Origin: Runella slithyformis DSM 19594
GTDB taxonomy: Bacteria; Bacteroidota; Bacteroidia; Cytophagales; Spirosomataceae
DNA length: 64,000 nt
Direction: 5' to 3'
Assembly (NCBI RefSeq): GCF_000218895.1
Contig: NC_015703.1
Coordinates: 5,965,001 to 6,029,000 of the forward strand
Shown here piece by piece: positions 1 through 7,300 of the stretch. Each line of letters starts with the position of its first letter. The stretch's first letter is position 1. The notes beneath the pieces are model-generated. The model was not told the origin of the DNA, searched no databases, and saw only the letters and a list, made by a program, of their open reading frames with translations. Position numbers and translations under genes: made by a program.

Positions 1-468
1 GTAAGCGTTGCGTTCCACAAATACGTGGACGGTATCACCATACGTATGAATGCCTGAGCGCACCACTTTCCCAAAAGCATCTTCCTCCACCACCGGCTCA
101 AAGTAAGGTGCGGCGCCCCGACGAACGGTTTGTTCAAAAGAATAAGCTGCATCATCCACCCACAGCGCCACCACTTTTACCCCGTCACCGTGACGGTCGA
201 TGTGTTGGCCAATGTCTGTACCTCCCATCAACGGCGAGGTCAATACCAAGCGTATTTTATCCTGTACCACTACGTACGATTCGCGGTCGCGCCGGCCCGT
301 TTCCAAGCCTGCATAGGCCAAAGGTTGAAAACCAAAAGCCGTCCGGAAATAATGCGCCGCCTGTCGGGCGTTACCTACGTACAGTTCAATATAATCTGTG
401 CCGTTGAGCGGCAAAAAATCAACGGTTTCCGTTTGCAGTGTATCAAAATCAGCCATGAGTGTTTCCAT
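1..468 (-). CDS. hpd: 4-hydroxyphenylpyruvate dioxygenase, N-terminal part (runs off the left edge)
   Basis: Partial gene: 156 codons from an ATG at 468 to the window edge; the C-terminal half is outside. The translation begins METLMADFDTL and carries the first VOC repeat of HPPD: DFLPLNGTDYIELYVGNA near residues 18-35, then FGFQPLAYAGLETGRRDR and a VLTSPL strand. The family converts 4-hydroxyphenylpyruvate to homogentisate with Fe(II) and O2, the second step of tyrosine breakdown, which ends in fumarate and acetoacetate. The metal-binding residues lie mostly in the missing half, so activity cannot be judged. A second in-frame ATG at 456 is an alternative start. Acetoacetyl-CoA synthetase lies upstream on the same strand, which fits use of acetoacetate. 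Confidence 0.9.
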   Translation of the reverse strand, partial: METLMADFDTLQTETVDFLPLNGTDYIELYVGNARQAAHYFRTAFGFQPLAYAGLETGRRDRESYVVVQDKIRLVLTSPLMGGTDIGQHIDRHGDGVKVVALWVDDAAYSFEQTVRRGAAPYFEPVVEEDAFGKVVRSGIHTYGDTVHVFVERNAY

Positions 469-779
469 AAGTGTATATTAGCTTAACTTTTGTTGTTATA
501 CTAATTATTATTTTACTTACAATTTTATAGACAATTAATTAAAACTGCAAGATTCCATGGAGATTTATTGATTTACTCATCCAAAACCACCAATAGCTTT
601 ACCAAAGCGCATGAAGAAGCGCTTTGGTAAAATTACCTGATAACTTACTGGGAGGGCGAAAAACAGGTCCTCTTTCAATCCAACTTCGGGGCTAAGCCAG
701 ACTGAATGTACCTCAGGCGAACTCGGTTTTCCCCGCTTTACAAACAATCCCGGACAACCCAAAAATCAGTACCGGCGGA
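469..779. other. Intergenic region with a perfect 13-bp hairpin
   Basis: No gene is supported in these 311 bases. A perfect inverted repeat, TTTACCAAAGCGC at 598-610 and GCGCTTTGGTAAA at 619-631 with an 8-base loop, lies between two genes read on the minus strand. It has no T-run on either side, so it is not a typical intrinsic terminator. It could protect the 3' end of the upstream transcript or lie in the leader of the dioxygenase gene. Confidence 0.5.
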
Positions 780-2753
780 TTACACTTTCACCTGCGTAAA
801 CTGCACAAAGAAATCCAAGGCTTTAGGATTGCGCATAGTATCGCGGCTGGCGGCTTTCGCGGGGTCGATTCCCATCAGTATTTTTTTTACGGGAGCCTCC
901 ATTTTTTTTCCGCTGATGGTATAAGGCACTTCAGGAAGTTCATAGATGGCATCGGGTACGTGGCGCGGGCTGTACTGCGTACGAAGTTGCGTATTGATCT
1001 TTTTCTTCAGGTCATCGGTCAATTCATGGCCTTGGGCCGGTACAACAAACAGGGGCATGAAGTATTTCCCGCCGGATTGCTCGAGGCAAACGACCAGGCT
1101 GTCGCTCACCTCCTCAATACTTTCCACCGCACTGTATATCTCACCGGTACCGATGCGTACACCGTCGCGGTTGAGGGTAGCATCTGATCGACCATAGATG
1201 ATCACACTTTCACGTTCATTGATTTTTATCCAATCACCGTGTCGCCAAACCCCGGTATAGTGCTCAAAATAGCTGGCTCGGTAGCTTCGGTTTTCCTTGT
1301 CGTTCCAAAAATAAACGGGCATGGAAGGCATAGGTTGCGTGATGACCATTTCCCCCAATTCATTGCGAACGGAATGGCCTGCTTCGTCGTAGGCCTCCAA
1401 TTTACACCCCAACAGGCGACACTGTATCTCACCAGAGTATACGGGCAGCGAAGGACAACCGCCCACGAAAGCACTGCAAATGTCGGTACCGCCGCTGAGG
1501 GAGATGAGCCAAACGTCTTTTTTGACATGTTTATATATCCATTCAAACGCCTCCGGCGGCAAAGGAGAGCCCGTTGAGCCGACGCTTTGAAGCTGATTAA
1601 ATTTATATCCCTGCAAACTTACTTCCGCTTTCATGCACGCGAGATAAAACGCCGCTCCACCGCCAAAATGAGTGATTTTTGCCTTTTCGGCCAAATCCCA
1701 CAGAACGTTCATGTTGGGATACTGAACCGCCCCTTCGTAGAGCACCAACGTAGCACCCGCCAACATAGAAGCCACCGAAAAATTCCACATCATCCAGCCG
1801 GTGGTTGAGTACCAGAAATAACGATCGCCGGGCTTTACATTTTGATGAATGGTCAGAGCTTTGAGGTGCTCCAGCAAACAACCTCCTACGCTGTGGGTAA
1901 TGGCTTTGGGCTTACCTGTGGTTCCTGAAGAATAGACGACCCACAAAGGATGATCAAACGGAACCGGCGTAAACTCAAGTGAGGAAAAGGGCGTTTTGAC
2001 AACATCTTTCCAGTTGTCTGTTTTAGGCAATTGTGCATCCGAATGCAGATACGGTACCAGAACCGTTCGTTTGAGCGTAGGCAACTGCCCGATAAGTTGC
2101 CGCATAGCCGGGAGTTTATCAAACGGCTTCCCGTTGTACGTATAGCCATCAGCGACAATCAAGACTTTGGGCTCAATCTGCTGAAAACGCTCTAAAATAC
2201 CCGAAGTTCCAAAATCAGGTGAGCAGCTTGACCAAACCGCGCCGATCGAATTGGTCGCCAAAAACGCCACCACCGCCTGCGGGCCATTGGGCAATACCCC
2301 CACCACCCTATCACCTGCCCCTACGCCCGAATGCCGCAGATACGCGGCCACAGCGCCCACCTGTTTTTCCAGCTCACGCCACGATAACTCACGCAGGGGA
2401 TCACCTTCCGATCGAAAAAGGATGGCGGGACGGGCAGGACTTTTATGGCGAAAAATATGCTCGGCGTAGTTGACAGTTGCCCCTCTGAACCATTGAGTGC
2501 CGATAAAATCCCTGTTTTGACGAATCAGTACCTCAAAATACATACTGTGTGATTTAACCTCACAGAACTGCCAAACGCTTTCCCAAAAATCATCTGTATC
2601 CGTGACCGACCAATCCCACAGGTCATGGTAATTTTTAAAGTACAATCCCTTTTTAACAAACAGCCAGTTTTGAAACTTTTTGAGGTTGGATTGCTCCATG
2701 AACGAGCGGGAAGGCGTCCAAAGCGGTTTAACGGGTGCACGATCTAGCATCAC
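780..2753 (-). CDS. aacS: Acetoacetyl-CoA synthetase (acetoacetate-CoA ligase)
   Basis: 657 codons, the usual length for this family. It activates acetoacetate with ATP and CoA to acetoacetyl-CoA in the cytoplasm. An N-terminal acetyl-CoA-synthetase-type segment (residues about 35-100, with FKNYHDLWDWSV) precedes the AMP-binding domain; the P-loop-like motif YSSGTTGKPKAITHS is near residue 275, the GRSDATLNRDGVRIGTGEIY hinge region near 535, and a SGKKMEAPVKK C-terminal lysine region near 615. The absence of the classic acetyl-CoA synthetase signature and the FWESVWQF/RGATVNYAEH segments point to the acetoacetate member rather than Acs. Start chosen at 2753 (MMLDRAPV); Met2 is equally possible. 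HMG-CoA lyase at 29.9 kb and the dioxygenase at the left edge both produce or lead to acetoacetate. Confidence 0.92.
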   Translation of the reverse strand: MMLDRAPVKPLWTPSRSFMEQSNLKKFQNWLFVKKGLYFKNYHDLWDWSVTDTDDFWESVWQFCEVKSHSMYFEVLIRQNRDFIGTQWFRGATVNYAEHIFRHKSPARPAILFRSEGDPLRELSWRELEKQVGAVAAYLRHSGVGAGDRVVGVLPNGPQAVVAFLATNSIGAVWSSCSPDFGTSGILERFQQIEPKVLIVADGYTYNGKPFDKLPAMRQLIGQLPTLKRTVLVPYLHSDAQLPKTDNWKDVVKTPFSSLEFTPVPFDHPLWVVYSSGTTGKPKAITHSVGGCLLEHLKALTIHQNVKPGDRYFWYSTTGWMMWNFSVASMLAGATLVLYEGAVQYPNMNVLWDLAEKAKITHFGGGAAFYLACMKAEVSLQGYKFNQLQSVGSTGSPLPPEAFEWIYKHVKKDVWLISLSGGTDICSAFVGGCPSLPVYSGEIQCRLLGCKLEAYDEAGHSVRNELGEMVITQPMPSMPVYFWNDKENRSYRASYFEHYTGVWRHGDWIKINERESVIIYGRSDATLNRDGVRIGTGEIYSAVESIEEVSDSLVVCLEQSGGKYFMPLFVVPAQGHELTDDLKKKINTQLRTQYSPRHVPDAIYELPEVPYTISGKKMEAPVKKILMGIDPAKAASRDTMRNPKALDFFVQFTQVKV

Positions 2754-2858
2754 GAGTGTATAAAAGTTAGCGGGATTGGATGGATTTTTGATTAAACGTC
2801 CAAAATCATTTTTTTGAGATATATTTCCCCTAAAAAAACATCTTCGCTTAAAATTCCG

Positions 2859-2866
2859 TACCTTTG
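2859..2866 (+). promoter_or_regulatory. Candidate -7 box (TACCTTTG) of the pseudouridine synthase gene
   Basis: TACCTTTG matches the Bacteroidota -7 consensus TAnnTTTG and lies 95 bases before the ATG at 2961. No clear TTG is seen about 20 bases upstream, so the call rests on the -7 match alone. Confidence 0.4.
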
Positions 2867-2960
2867 TATGACTGATAATCAGGCGATTTCGTCAAAATCA
2901 GCTTTTGCCAAATAATCGTTTACATAACATCTTATTTACAGTAGTGATACTGCAAGCCCA

Positions 2961-4556
2961 ATGAAAAAAGACAGAAAAACACCGGGCAGCGCGCCTTTTT
3001 ACAACAAGTACAAAAAGGATTCGCCGGCGTCGTCAGACAAGTCATTTGACAAAAAAGGCCCCCGTGACAGAAGCGAAAGGTCTTTTGATAAGCCTTTTGA
3101 TCCAAAACGTACCGGCGACAAACCCGCCTTCAAAAAGCCCTTTGATAAACCCTTTGAGCGAAAGGGCGACTTCAAACCTCGCGGCGAAAGAAGCTTCGAC
3201 AAACCTTTTGAAAAACGTGGTGACCGCCCCGAGCGCGGCGAACGCCCTGCCTTCAAAAAACCCTACGACAAGCCGTTTGAAAGCAAGGGCGACTTCAAAC
3301 CTCGTGGCGAAAAAAACTTCAACAAACCTTTTGAAAAACGCGCCGACGGAGCAGATAGACCGTACGACCGCGAAAAGCGCAGCTTCGACAAACCCTTTGA
3401 AAAACGCGGCGAAAAAAGCTTTGATAAACCGTTTGAAAGACGTCCGAGACAGAATGACAAGCCTTACGACCGCGAAAAACGTACCTTCGATAAACCCTTT
3501 GAAAGACGGGATGACCGCAGCGAAAGACCTTACGACCGTGAAAAGCGGAATTCTGATAAGTCCTTTGAAAGACGGGATGACCGTCCTGAACGCAGCGAAC
3601 GGCCCGCTTTCAAAAAGCCGTTTGAAAAAACAGAACGTGATACCTCCCGTTCTTTTGATCGGGAACAACATCCCTTTGATAAGCCGAAACGCCCGCGCAC
3701 CGTTGACAAACCAAATATCAACGACCGCCGCGACCGGGCACGTGATGCCGAGCTGCGCCGGGTAGGAGAATTTAAGGAAGCTCCCCGCTATGATTTCACC
3801 CGGGCTGAAGAGCGCTATACAAAGAAAATACAGGCTAAAAATGACGATGGGCAAATTCGACTCAACAAATACATTGCCAACGCCGGGCTTTGCTCGCGCC
3901 GTGAAGCCGATGGACTGATCGAGTCGGGACAAATCACGATCAACGGAAAAGTAGTCACGGAGATGGGACATCAGGTCAATCCGGGGGAAGTAGTCAAATA
4001 CGGCAACCGCGTGTTGAACCCCGAAAAAATGGTGTATATCCTCATCAACAAACCTAAAGATTATATCACTACCACCGACGACCCGGAAGGACGTCATACC
4101 GTCATGGAACTGATTGCCGGCGCGTGCAAAGAGCGCGTGTATCCGGTAGGGCGTCTGGACCGGAATACAACGGGTCTTTTACTCCTGACCAACGACGGTG
4201 AATTGGCCGAAAAGCTGATGCACCCTTCCAACGAAATTCAAAAGATCTATCAGGTAGAACTGGACAAGCCCATTACGCCCGAAGACTTTGAGAAAATCAA
4301 AGCAGGTTTTGATTTGGAAGATGGCCCCATCAAACCCGATGACCTGGCCATTGTTACACCTGATGCCATGGTAGTGGGAATTGAGATCCACAGCGGACGC
4401 AACCGTATCGTACGCCGTATTTTTGAAAGTTTGGGCTATGAAGTCCTGAAACTTGACCGTACCGTGTACGGCGGTCTGACCAAAAAAGAGCTTCCGCGCG
4501 GTAAATGGCGCTTCTTAAATGAAAAAGAAGTGATCAAAATGAGGTATAAATTATAG
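2961..4556 (+). CDS. rRNA pseudouridine synthase (RsuA/RluB family) with a long FDKPF-repeat N-terminal tail
   Basis: 531 codons, about twice the size of a bare RluB. Residues 1-275 are a low-complexity, highly charged tail made of degenerate repeats of the type RSFDKPFEKRG and PYDREKR, probably disordered and RNA-binding. The S4 domain follows at about 297-345 (IRLNKYIANAGLCSRREAD), then the catalytic domain with YPVGRLDRNTTGLLLLTNDG near 392-412, where the Asp of GRLD is the expected nucleophile. The enzyme isomerises a uridine in rRNA. Such tails are common in Bacteroidota homologues. The repeats keep all six frames open over this part, so antisense ORFs there are not genes. A strong terminator follows the stop. 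Confidence 0.93.
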   Translation: MKKDRKTPGSAPFYNKYKKDSPASSDKSFDKKGPRDRSERSFDKPFDPKRTGDKPAFKKPFDKPFERKGDFKPRGERSFDKPFEKRGDRPERGERPAFKKPYDKPFESKGDFKPRGEKNFNKPFEKRADGADRPYDREKRSFDKPFEKRGEKSFDKPFERRPRQNDKPYDREKRTFDKPFERRDDRSERPYDREKRNSDKSFERRDDRPERSERPAFKKPFEKTERDTSRSFDREQHPFDKPKRPRTVDKPNINDRRDRARDAELRRVGEFKEAPRYDFTRAEERYTKKIQAKNDDGQIRLNKYIANAGLCSRREADGLIESGQITINGKVVTEMGHQVNPGEVVKYGNRVLNPEKMVYILINKPKDYITTTDDPEGRHTVMELIAGACKERVYPVGRLDRNTTGLLLLTNDGELAEKLMHPSNEIQKIYQVELDKPITPEDFEKIKAGFDLEDGPIKPDDLAIVTPDAMVVGIEIHSGRNRIVRRIFESLGYEVLKLDRTVYGGLTKKELPRGKWRFLNEKEVIKMRYKL

Positions 4557-4578
4557 TCTATACATGCAAATGATACCA

Positions 4579-4613
4579 ATCCCTCTTTACCGCGTGTAAA
4601 GAGGGATTTTTTT
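4579..4613 (+). terminator. Intrinsic terminator after the pseudouridine synthase gene
   Basis: Perfect 12-bp stem (ATCCCTCTTTAC at 4579-4590 and GTAAAGAGGGAT at 4596-4607) with a 5-base loop, followed by a T-run. It is 22 bases after the stop codon. Confidence 0.88.
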
Positions 4614-4654
4614 GGTTCGTTACTTTCTGTCACTTTATCACCGATTTTCAGTCA

Positions 4655-5848
4655 TTGGTAAAGAACCTCATTCTTTCTCAAACCTTGGCTGTAAAGATCC
4701 TCATCGCCGCCTTTGGCTTTTATCCCGAAACGCACGGCATCGCCCAAGCTGCCTATCATCAAGCGATGGGATTACACCGTTTAGACTATGAAATCACGGT
4801 TGTTACCCAAGCCTCCGACCAACCGCGAAATGTACCTTTTGCCGTTGTTTCCTTTCCTGTTCGATACCGCCGTTTTTCATTACTTCCCCAACGCAAAGTA
4901 ATAACCGCTTACCAACGATTTATCTTGGAATCAGACGCGGATGTTTTCTTTTTTCACGGTTGGGAAACATGGGTTTCTGAATGGGTCATTCCCATCCTGC
5001 CTCAATTAAAGGGAAAAACCGTACTCATCAGTCACGGCACCACTATTCATCTGCGCTATCCTGGCTTTAAGGGGTGGCTGCGTTGGCTCCTTAATCGTTC
5101 GGCGGCGCTGGGCTTTTCCGGAAAACTCAGGATGTTTGATTGGCTCGTCTTTTTAAGCCCCCACCCCGACCCTCAGCGAATGTCGGACGTTGTAGAAGCC
5201 AAACGACTTGGAATTACTGATTTCTCCATCATTCCCAACGGAGCCAATCCTGCATTTTTACGCTCGTCGGTTGTTGATTTTCGCACCAAATTCGGAATCC
5301 CCAACGCCACAATACTCCTTTGCGTCGGCAATTTTATGCGGGAAAAAGGACAACGGGAACTCGTCCGGTGGTTTAGGGAACTTGCGCTTAAAAATACAGT
5401 GTTAGTACTCATCGGCAGTCGTTTCAACGAGTATTCAGCCCAATTGTCAAAAGCCGCAGGGACGCATCTGAACGTAACTGTTTTCCTGTTCGAACAGCTA
5501 ACCGTCGAAGATATTCACGCAGCGTATAGCGCAGCAACTATCTTTGTATCTGCCACTTACACGGAGGTTCAACCACTGGTGCTGCTTGATGCAATGGCCG
5601 TGGGTGTCCCTTTTCTATGTCGGGAGGTGGGTGCGGTAAAAGAATTGAAAGGCGGGCTGTGTTTTAGGACGAAACGTGAGTTTAGCAAAAAATTACGTTG
5701 GTTGCTGAGACACCCTTTGAGTCGTAGTTCTTTGGGAGAAAAAGGCAGAAAATCGGTGCAGGAAAAATACAATTGGGACAAAAGTGCGCTTCTCTGGCAT
5801 GCATTGATCCAACGCCTGATTCAGGGAATCAGGCGTTGTTCTCAGTGA
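4655..5848 (+). CDS. Glycosyltransferase family 4-type protein
   Basis: 397 codons from a TTG; no in-frame ATG exists before the conserved core. A second TTG at 4685 gives a start just before VKILIAAFGFYPETHGIAQA, the usual beginning of a GT4 fold, and may be the true start. The N-terminal domain runs to about 180; the donor-binding domain includes IIPNGANPAF (near 195), LLCVGNFMREKGQRELV (near 225) and YTEVQPLVLLDAMAVGVP (near 305), the EX7E region in which the second Glu is Asp. It should move a sugar from a nucleotide donor to an unknown acceptor, as in cell-surface glycan synthesis. It stands alone here. A perfect hairpin lies inside the last codons. Confidence 0.85.
   Translation: MVKNLILSQTLAVKILIAAFGFYPETHGIAQAAYHQAMGLHRLDYEITVVTQASDQPRNVPFAVVSFPVRYRRFSLLPQRKVITAYQRFILESDADVFFFHGWETWVSEWVIPILPQLKGKTVLISHGTTIHLRYPGFKGWLRWLLNRSAALGFSGKLRMFDWLVFLSPHPDPQRMSDVVEAKRLGITDFSIIPNGANPAFLRSSVVDFRTKFGIPNATILLCVGNFMREKGQRELVRWFRELALKNTVLVLIGSRFNEYSAQLSKAAGTHLNVTVFLFEQLTVEDIHAAYSAATIFVSATYTEVQPLVLLDAMAVGVPFLCREVGAVKELKGGLCFRTKREFSKKLRWLLRHPLSRSSLGEKGRKSVQEKYNWDKSALLWHALIQRLIQGIRRCSQ
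5811..5837. other. 12-bp hairpin overlapping the 3' end of the glycosyltransferase gene
   Basis: AACGCCTGATTC (5811-5822) and GAATCAGGCGTT (5826-5837) form a perfect stem with a 3-base loop about 10 bases before the stop codon. The convergent hmuY-like gene ends at 5893, so one structure could mark the end of both transcripts. There is no T-run on either strand. Confidence 0.5.
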
Positions 5849-5892
5849 TTGGGTTGCTTACAAGCTCGTTCGCGGTCAGAACAACATTTGCT

Positions 5893-7266
5893 TTATTTTT
5901 TCTTCACCAACGCATATTCAATCACCGGTTTTCCGCGTTCGCCACCGTCACCGGCCAGGCCCATACTTACAAATTTCAGTTTGTACACATTTCCTGACGG
6001 GTCTTTGATGACATAAAAACGATCTTTTCTAACCCCTACGGCGGCACCGCTGGTGACGCGCCACTTGCTGCCGATGGCATCTCTTGTTTTCAGGAAGGTA
6101 GAGGAAGCAATGTTGGCTTCGGCATAGGCCTCATAGGTTACGGTACTGACCAATACTTCGGCGGCTTCGGCTCCGGCGGCGTAGTTCAGCAAGATAAAAT
6201 CCTGAAACCAGTAAGGCGTTGGCGGATTGGTACCCGCGTTGGATGTACTGTAGCCCCATTGAATATCCCAATTCATTTTACGGGGTTCAGCGCTGACGGT
6301 CAGGCCCGTTTCCAAGGATAAAAAGCTAAAGTTAAAATCAGCATCTTTGGCAATGTCTACCGTTTTAATGGAAGTTTCTCCGATTCGGGCAAACTGAACT
6401 TTATAGCCTTCTCCGTTGCGGTTTACCTTTACTTTAAACCATTTATCTTTGGTCTTACTTCCCTCAAAACTAACCAGATAGACCTTATTTTGGGCGTCCG
6501 TGGCCGACACTTCCGCAAAGACCGTTTTGCTGAGATCACCATCCCAATAATCGGCCAACGCTAAAGTGCCCTCGCCGCCGGGCGCGAAATTGAGATCGGG
6601 TACCGTAGCTGTATCCGCTAAGGTAACAGCCGTAATATCGGTTTTGGCCGTAGCGGTGGCCGAAGACTGGTACCCCGGATTAAGGATAACGCGGTATTGG
6701 CCTCCGTGGTAAAAGCCCAAATTCCAACTTTTTCGTGCCGAAAGCGTAGCCGCATTCGCACTGAGGTCAATATATACATTGTTGGCATAATTTGACTCGG
6801 CGGTCTTTCCTTCCATCGTTAACTTACTGCCGGTCGAAGTGATAGCGGCAAAACTCAATGTGGTTTCGGTGGTCAAACCCATCAAAACAGGTGAGCCAAC
6901 CGAAGTGATTTTCATGGCAAGGCTTTCATCCCCGTTCAAAAATACATTGGCTTTTTTCTTTACTTTGATCAAAACCTCTGACTTTCCCACCGGAACCGTA
7001 GCCGTGACCACATTATTGACGGCGGACGGTTCGGTCACAAATTCTTTATCGTAGGTGACCAATGAGGGCGTTAATTGTACCGTAATGGGAATGGCCACAT
7101 CGGTCGCTCTGCTGAGGGCAATCCGGATCGTTGCTTCTTCAGCGTCCAGACCCTGTTGGGCAATAGCGAAAGAGGCTACATTGTCGGGCAAGGCAATTTC
7201 CTCTTTACAGGCTGAAAATGCCAGCAGTCCGAAAACAAATAGAATTTTTGTGGATACTCGTTTCAT
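5893..7266 (-). CDS. HmuY-family haem-binding lipoprotein
   Basis: 457 codons from the ATG at 7266 (MKRVSTK), chosen because it starts a lipoprotein signal ending in LLAFSACKEE; the ATG at 7278 is 12 bases upstream. Residues about 35-145 look like a Calx-beta/DUF-type all-beta segment; the C-terminal half (about 240-455), with WDGDLSKTVFAEVSA, KWFKVKVNRNGEGYKVQFA and PRKMNWDIQWGYST, matches the HmuY fold that captures haem at the cell surface in Bacteroidota. It lies 34 bases after a TonB-dependent receptor on the same strand, the usual receptor/haemophore pairing. Ligand residues cannot be assigned by eye. Exposed on the outer membrane by inference. Confidence 0.85.
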   Translation of the reverse strand: MKRVSTKILFVFGLLAFSACKEEIALPDNVASFAIAQQGLDAEEATIRIALSRATDVAIPITVQLTPSLVTYDKEFVTEPSAVNNVVTATVPVGKSEVLIKVKKKANVFLNGDESLAMKITSVGSPVLMGLTTETTLSFAAITSTGSKLTMEGKTAESNYANNVYIDLSANAATLSARKSWNLGFYHGGQYRVILNPGYQSSATATAKTDITAVTLADTATVPDLNFAPGGEGTLALADYWDGDLSKTVFAEVSATDAQNKVYLVSFEGSKTKDKWFKVKVNRNGEGYKVQFARIGETSIKTVDIAKDADFNFSFLSLETGLTVSAEPRKMNWDIQWGYSTSNAGTNPPTPYWFQDFILLNYAAGAEAAEVLVSTVTYEAYAEANIASSTFLKTRDAIGSKWRVTSGAAVGVRKDRFYVIKDPSGNVYKLKFVSMGLAGDGGERGKPVIEYALVKKK

Positions 7267-7300
7267 GGTATAATACATTTACATTTTTAATTGAAAAAAC

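Noticed and set aside
3046-3765. A 239-codon ORF on the plus strand in another frame
   Set aside because: Same cause: it mirrors the repeat of the real gene in a shifted frame.
3042-4097. A 351-codon ORF on the minus strand
   Set aside because: It is antisense to the FDKPF-repeat tail of the pseudouridine synthase, where low-complexity repeats keep several frames open; its composition is repetitive and it has no domain.
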